Source of the DNA: an uncultured Clostridia bacterium
Lineage (GTDB): Bacteria > Bacillota > Clostridia > Lachnospirales > Lachnospiraceae
Assembly (NCBI GenBank): GCA_945622055.1
Contig: CALZBV010000104.1
Location: 1 to 8,273 of the forward strand
Direction of reading: 5' to 3'
DNA length: 8,273 bases
Shown: piece after piece, positions 5,915 to 8,273 of the stretch
How the letters are laid out: the number at the start of each line of letters is the position of its first letter
Position numbering within the stretch: position 1 is the first letter of the stretch
Made by a program: the position numbers and the translations under genes
Notes under the pieces: generated by a model
Database searches by the model: none
Seen by the model: the letters and a program-made list of their open reading frames with translations, nothing else
What the model was told of the DNA's origin: nothing

Positions 5915-5920
5915 CCTCCT
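5915..5920 (-). promoter_or_regulatory. Shine-Dalgarno site overlapping the cheD stop codon
   Basis: On the minus strand the cheD stop TAG (5919-5921) runs into AGGAGG, 4 nt before the ATG of the 94-aa membrane protein. Termination on cheD would place ribosomes at the next start, which favours translational coupling. Confidence 0.8.
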
Positions 5921-6404
5921 AAATCTTATATGGTGCTCTGCCGACTGCTTTTACAAGCAATTCCTCTGTTTCCGGATAAAACTCTATCGTTCTTCCGTAG
6001 TTTTTTCCGGTATCCTCTGCTACAATCGGAATACGAAGCTTTAACAGCTCCGCCTTTACTGCCTCAACATTTTTCGTTCCGACCCGTAACAGGTCATTTT
6101 CCGTGCTGAAAGCAAACATCTGGGCACCCCCGGCAATCTTTGCTTTGATTCTGGCGCGGGTGGCTCCCTCACGGATAATAATCCCAAGCATTTCCTCAAT
6201 TCCGGTGTCGGCAAATTTCGCTTTGTTTTCGTTATTTTTTATTTTTGTACTGTCCGGAAGCATGATATGTACCAGCCCTGCCACCTTTTTCACCGGATCA
6301 TACAGCACAACCCCGACACAGGAACCGAGTCCAAGTGTTGTAATGGCATCCGGTTCATGGCAGAAATTTAAATCTGCCATTCCTACCTTTATCATTGTCC
6401 CCAT
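5919..6404 (-). CDS. cheD: Chemoreceptor glutamine deamidase CheD
   Basis: CheD deamidates specific glutamines in methyl-accepting chemotaxis proteins and binds CheC, increasing its CheY-P phosphatase activity. The 161-aa product has the normal length. The catalytic triad described for Thermotoga CheD (Thr, Cys, His) is present with identical spacing at T23, C29 (within GLGSCVGV) and H46 (GLVHIMLP). The later IKAKIAGGAQMF and RIPIVAEDTGKNYGRTI blocks also fit the family. The start at 6404 is 14 bp after the cheC stop, with an AAGGA-like site (6414-6418) about 9 nt upstream; the ATG three codons in is a less likely alternative. It acts in the cytoplasm at receptor arrays. Confidence 0.96.
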   Translation of the reverse strand: MGTMIKVGMADLNFCHEPDAITTLGLGSCVGVVLYDPVKKVAGLVHIMLPDSTKIKNNENKAKFADTGIEEMLGIIIREGATRARIKAKIAGGAQMFAFSTENDLLRVGTKNVEAVKAELLKLRIPIVAEDTGKNYGRTIEFYPETEELLVKAVGRAPYKI

Positions 6405-6418
6405 AATCTACCGTCCTT

Positions 6419-7036
6419 CTACATTCCAAATGAATGAAGAATTTTGTTATAAGCCTCTAACGTCGGAATCAGAATAAAGTAGCCGTTTACTGACGAAGCT
6501 TTTTCGCCAAATTCTGTCTCAATAAGTAACGCCTTGTCACCGATTTTTCCGAATTCAATCGCCGGAACACTTAAAATAGCACCTGCCATATCGACTGAAA
6601 TATACGGAACACTTGGACTCATCGCAAGATTGGTCAGGTTGGAAAGTGCAGAAAGATATGCGCCTGTTATGATGTTGCCGACTTCCTGAAGTGCTGAAGC
6701 CTCTATTTCATCTAACGGCTCCTCCACAGGCTTTTCCTGCCCCATCAAAAGGTTCACCATGGAACGCGCTGCGGAGTATTCCAGAACAAACATCATCATT
6801 CCCTCGATTTCTCCTCTAAGCGTCAGGAGAATGCCTGCAATTGGATTCTCCGCACCTCCCAGAATCTCCGGAAGCTCCTGAAAATCGAGCAGAGCAACCT
6901 TCGGAACCTGCATTTCAACCTTAAGCTTCAGCATGGTTGCCAGTGCAGTTGTTGCATTTCCTGCTCCGATGTTTCCGATTTCTTTCAGAAAATCAAACTC
7001 CATTCCATTCATTGAATCAAACCCTTGTTCCGTCAT
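6419..7036 (-). CDS. cheC: CheY-P phosphatase CheC
   Basis: CheC dephosphorylates CheY-P and, with CheD, forms an adaptation loop typical of Bacillus-type chemotaxis. The 205-aa product contains both pseudo-symmetric active-site helices with their E-x-x-N pairs: E19/N22 in LKEIGNIGAGNA and E118/N121 in LQEVGNIITGAY. The 99-residue spacing equals that of Thermotoga CheC, so the protein should be fully active and is not a CheX or FliY variant; no FliN-like C-terminal domain is present. An AAGGAGG site at 7041-7047 lies 4 nt before the ATG. The gene follows cheW after a 69-bp gap that contains a strong hairpin, and cheD follows 14 bp later. Confidence 0.96.
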   Translation of the reverse strand: MTEQGFDSMNGMEFDFLKEIGNIGAGNATTALATMLKLKVEMQVPKVALLDFQELPEILGGAENPIAGILLTLRGEIEGMMMFVLEYSAARSMVNLLMGQEKPVEEPLDEIEASALQEVGNIITGAYLSALSNLTNLAMSPSVPYISVDMAGAILSVPAIEFGKIGDKALLIETEFGEKASSVNGYFILIPTLEAYNKILHSFGM

Positions 7037-7065
7037 AGTACCTCCTTGCCGGACTTTACAAATAC

Positions 7066-7099
7066 TTCAAGGAAGAAGCCTTCCGGTTTCTTCCTTGAA
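7066..7099 (-). other. Strong intercistronic hairpin between cheW and cheC
   Basis: A perfect 12-bp inverted repeat has arms TTCAAGGAAGAA at 7066-7077 and TTCTTCCTTGAA at 7088-7099. After one mismatch it is capped by two C-G pairs and, on the minus strand, a GGAA (GNRA) loop. The downstream minus-strand sequence is GTATTTGTAAAG, which is not a proper T-run, so a complete intrinsic terminator is doubtful. A partial terminator, an RNA-processing site or a block to 3' exonucleases fits better. The fold is read directly; the role is inferred. Confidence 0.7.
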
Positions 7100-7105
7100 A
7101 TAATG

Positions 7106-7570
7106 CTATGCTTCCTTATCTTTCTCTTTTTCCGTAATCAGACTCTGGATATTCAGAAGGGAAATCAAAGAGTCATTATGCTTTCCGATTCCGAGAAGGT
7201 ACATCATGCGTTCATCATTCGGATCGTATGTAACCTTCTCAATCAGTTCCGTATCAAGCGTAACCACTTCTCTTACTTCGTCCACAATCAGACCAAATGC
7301 TCCCTGCTGTTCCACCTTCAGAATCAGTATTCTTGTTTTGGAGGCATATTCATCTGCCTCCAGCTCAAACTTTAAGCGAAGGCTCATCACCGGGATAATC
7401 TCACCGCGAAGATTGATGACTCCCTTAAAATAGTCCTGTGCCTTCGGAACTCTCGTGATTTTCTGCATACGGACAATATTGTCCACATACTGGATATCAA
7501 TGCCGTATTGTTCACTTCCAAGCTTTACGACAATATACTGCTTTAATTCTTTACTTGAAACCTCATCCAT
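7106..7570 (-). CDS. cheW: Chemotaxis coupling protein CheW
   Basis: CheW links chemoreceptors to the kinase CheA in the polar signalling array. The 154-aa product is a single CheW/SH3-like domain of normal length, with KQYIVVKLGSEQYGIDI at the N-terminus, the IVRMQKITRVP and GVINLRGEIIPVM blocks (about 50-62), GLIVDEVREVV (93-103) and a final ISLLNIQSLI. The frame is open to an ATG at 7606, but the start at 7570 is chosen because AAGGAGGT (7578-7585) lies just before it and the extra residues would overlap cheA. The CheA stop codon TAA is part of that site, suggesting coupled translation of the two array partners. Confidence 0.96.
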   Translation of the reverse strand: MDEVSSKELKQYIVVKLGSEQYGIDIQYVDNIVRMQKITRVPKAQDYFKGVINLRGEIIPVMSLRLKFELEADEYASKTRILILKVEQQGAFGLIVDEVREVVTLDTELIEKVTYDPNDERMMYLLGIGKHNDSLISLLNIQSLITEKEKDKEA

Positions 7571-7577
7571 GTCCGGC

Positions 7578-7585
7578 ACCTCCTT
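7578..7585 (-). promoter_or_regulatory. cheW Shine-Dalgarno site overlapping the cheA stop codon
   Basis: AAGGAGGT, 7 nt before the ATG at 7570, shares bases with the cheA TAA stop (7584-7586). It decides the cheW start against the longer form at 7606 and suggests coupled translation. Confidence 0.8.
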
Positions 7586-8273
7586 ATACAATAGCATTTG
7601 GATCAAGAATCAGGGCAACCTCACCATCACCGAGAATGGTTGCACCACCAATCATCTTGTTGTTATTGATGTATTTTCCAATCGATTTGATAACAATTTC
7701 CTGCTGGCCAATCAGGTTATCGACAACAAGACCGGCAAGTCTCTCACCCTTTGCAACGATAACAACAGTGAGATGTTCCGTCGTTTTTCCGTCCTCCGGA
7801 ACATCCAGAACATTTCTCAGGCGGATTAACGGGATTACGTTGCCTCGAAGATGGATTACCTCCTTTGTCTGAACAAACTTGATATCAGACGGTAATACGT
7901 CCTCAATCGTCTGAATGTTTCCAAGCGGAATTGCGTATTTTTCTTCCCCAAGCTCCACCATAAGAGCCTGGATAATTGCAAGGGTAAGCGGAAGTCTTAC
8001 GATAAAGGTCGTTCCGCTTCCAAGCACTGTCTTTGCCTCAACATCTCCGCCCAGTGCTTCGATTTTTGACTTAACAACATCAAGACCAACACCGCGACCG
8101 GACAAATCCGAAACCTTTTCTGCGGTGGAAAAGCTCGGACGGAACAATAAATCAATTGCTTCCTTTTCCGTCATCACAGCTGCCTGGTCCGGTGTAATGG
8201 TTCCCTTTTCCAGCGCCTTTTTCTTTACCTTTTCCACATCAATTCCTTTACCGTCGTCACGTACCTCAATGAC
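7584..8273 (-). CDS. cheA: Chemotaxis histidine kinase CheA, C-terminal part (start outside window)
   Basis: CheA is the receptor-controlled autokinase that phosphorylates CheY and CheB. The last 229 residues are visible and the gene continues past the right edge. They include the end of the ATP-binding P4 domain: the G1 box DDGKGID (residues 6-12 of the fragment), the F box FRPSFST (44-50), the G2 box SGRGVGLDVV (58-67) and GSGT (85-88). The CheW-like P5 domain follows (about 95-229) with YAIPLGNI, LRGNVIPLIRLRNVL and GLVVDNLIGQQEIVIKSIG. The F box has Ser where Gly is commonest. A GTG at 8237 is internal, because the frame and the G1 box extend upstream of it. P1 with the phosphorylated histidine, P2 and P3 lie outside the window. 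Confidence 0.97.
   Translation of the reverse strand, partial: VIEVRDDGKGIDVEKVKKKALEKGTITPDQAAVMTEKEAIDLLFRPSFSTAEKVSDLSGRGVGLDVVKSKIEALGGDVEAKTVLGSGTTFIVRLPLTLAIIQALMVELGEEKYAIPLGNIQTIEDVLPSDIKFVQTKEVIHLRGNVIPLIRLRNVLDVPEDGKTTEHLTVVIVAKGERLAGLVVDNLIGQQEIVIKSIGKYINNNKMIGGATILGDGEVALILDPNAIV

Noticed and set aside
7571..7606. Longer cheW starting at 7606
   Set aside because: It would overlap cheA and place the strong AAGGAGGT site inside the gene; the CheW domain begins after the ATG at 7570.
8237..8273. GTG at 8237 as the start of a short CheA-like protein
   Set aside because: The frame is open to the window edge and encodes the G1 ATP-binding box upstream of the GTG, so this is the interior of cheA.

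Overview
The window reads almost entirely on the minus strand and looks like a motile, moderately low-GC Firmicute of the Clostridia. A Lachnospiraceae member (Roseburia/Agathobacter-like) is my best guess. That guess rests on the gene content (CheC and CheD together with a sigma-D factor, a FapA/DUF342 protein and a DUF6115 protein), the strong AGGAGG-type ribosome binding sites and the gene order; I could not run a taxonomic search.

Reading in the direction of transcription (high to low coordinates), the first part is the distal end of a flagellar/chemotaxis (fla/che) operon. It holds the 3' part of cheA (8273-7584), cheW (7570-7106), cheC (7036-6419), cheD (6404-5919), a 94-aa two-helix membrane protein (5910-5626), sigD/fliA (5584-4820), fapA/DUF342 (4797-3196), a 104-aa low-complexity protein (3166-2852), a DUF6115 membrane-anchored coiled-coil protein (2834-2028) and a membrane-anchored MltG/YceG-like protein without a catalytic domain (1985-1410). 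Intergenic gaps are mostly 9-42 bp, and two stop codons overlap the next gene's Shine-Dalgarno site. The exception is the 69-bp cheW-cheC gap, which contains a perfect 12-bp hairpin.

After a 241-bp gap comes the rpsB-tsf translation operon: a good housekeeping promoter (TTGCTA-17-TAAAAT), a structured leader of about 110 nt, rpsB (1168-440), an intercistronic hairpin, and the 5' part of tsf (356 to the window edge).

The order cheA-cheW-cheC-cheD-sigD-(membrane protein)-rpsB-tsf matches the Bacillus subtilis fla/che operon end, where swrB follows sigD and rpsB-tsf come next. Here several extra genes are inserted around sigD. CheA and CheW form the receptor-coupled kinase core, CheC (CheY-P phosphatase) and CheD (receptor deamidase and CheC partner) provide adaptation, and SigD drives late flagellar genes. 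The less understood material is the set of accessory proteins around sigD: FapA, the 94-aa and 104-aa proteins, the DUF6115 protein (a positional SwrB counterpart) and the MltG-like protein. Three of these five are predicted membrane proteins, and they may form an envelope-linked flagellar assembly module. I saw no mobile element, CRISPR array, tRNA or rRNA. No stretch over 300 bp lacks a gene.
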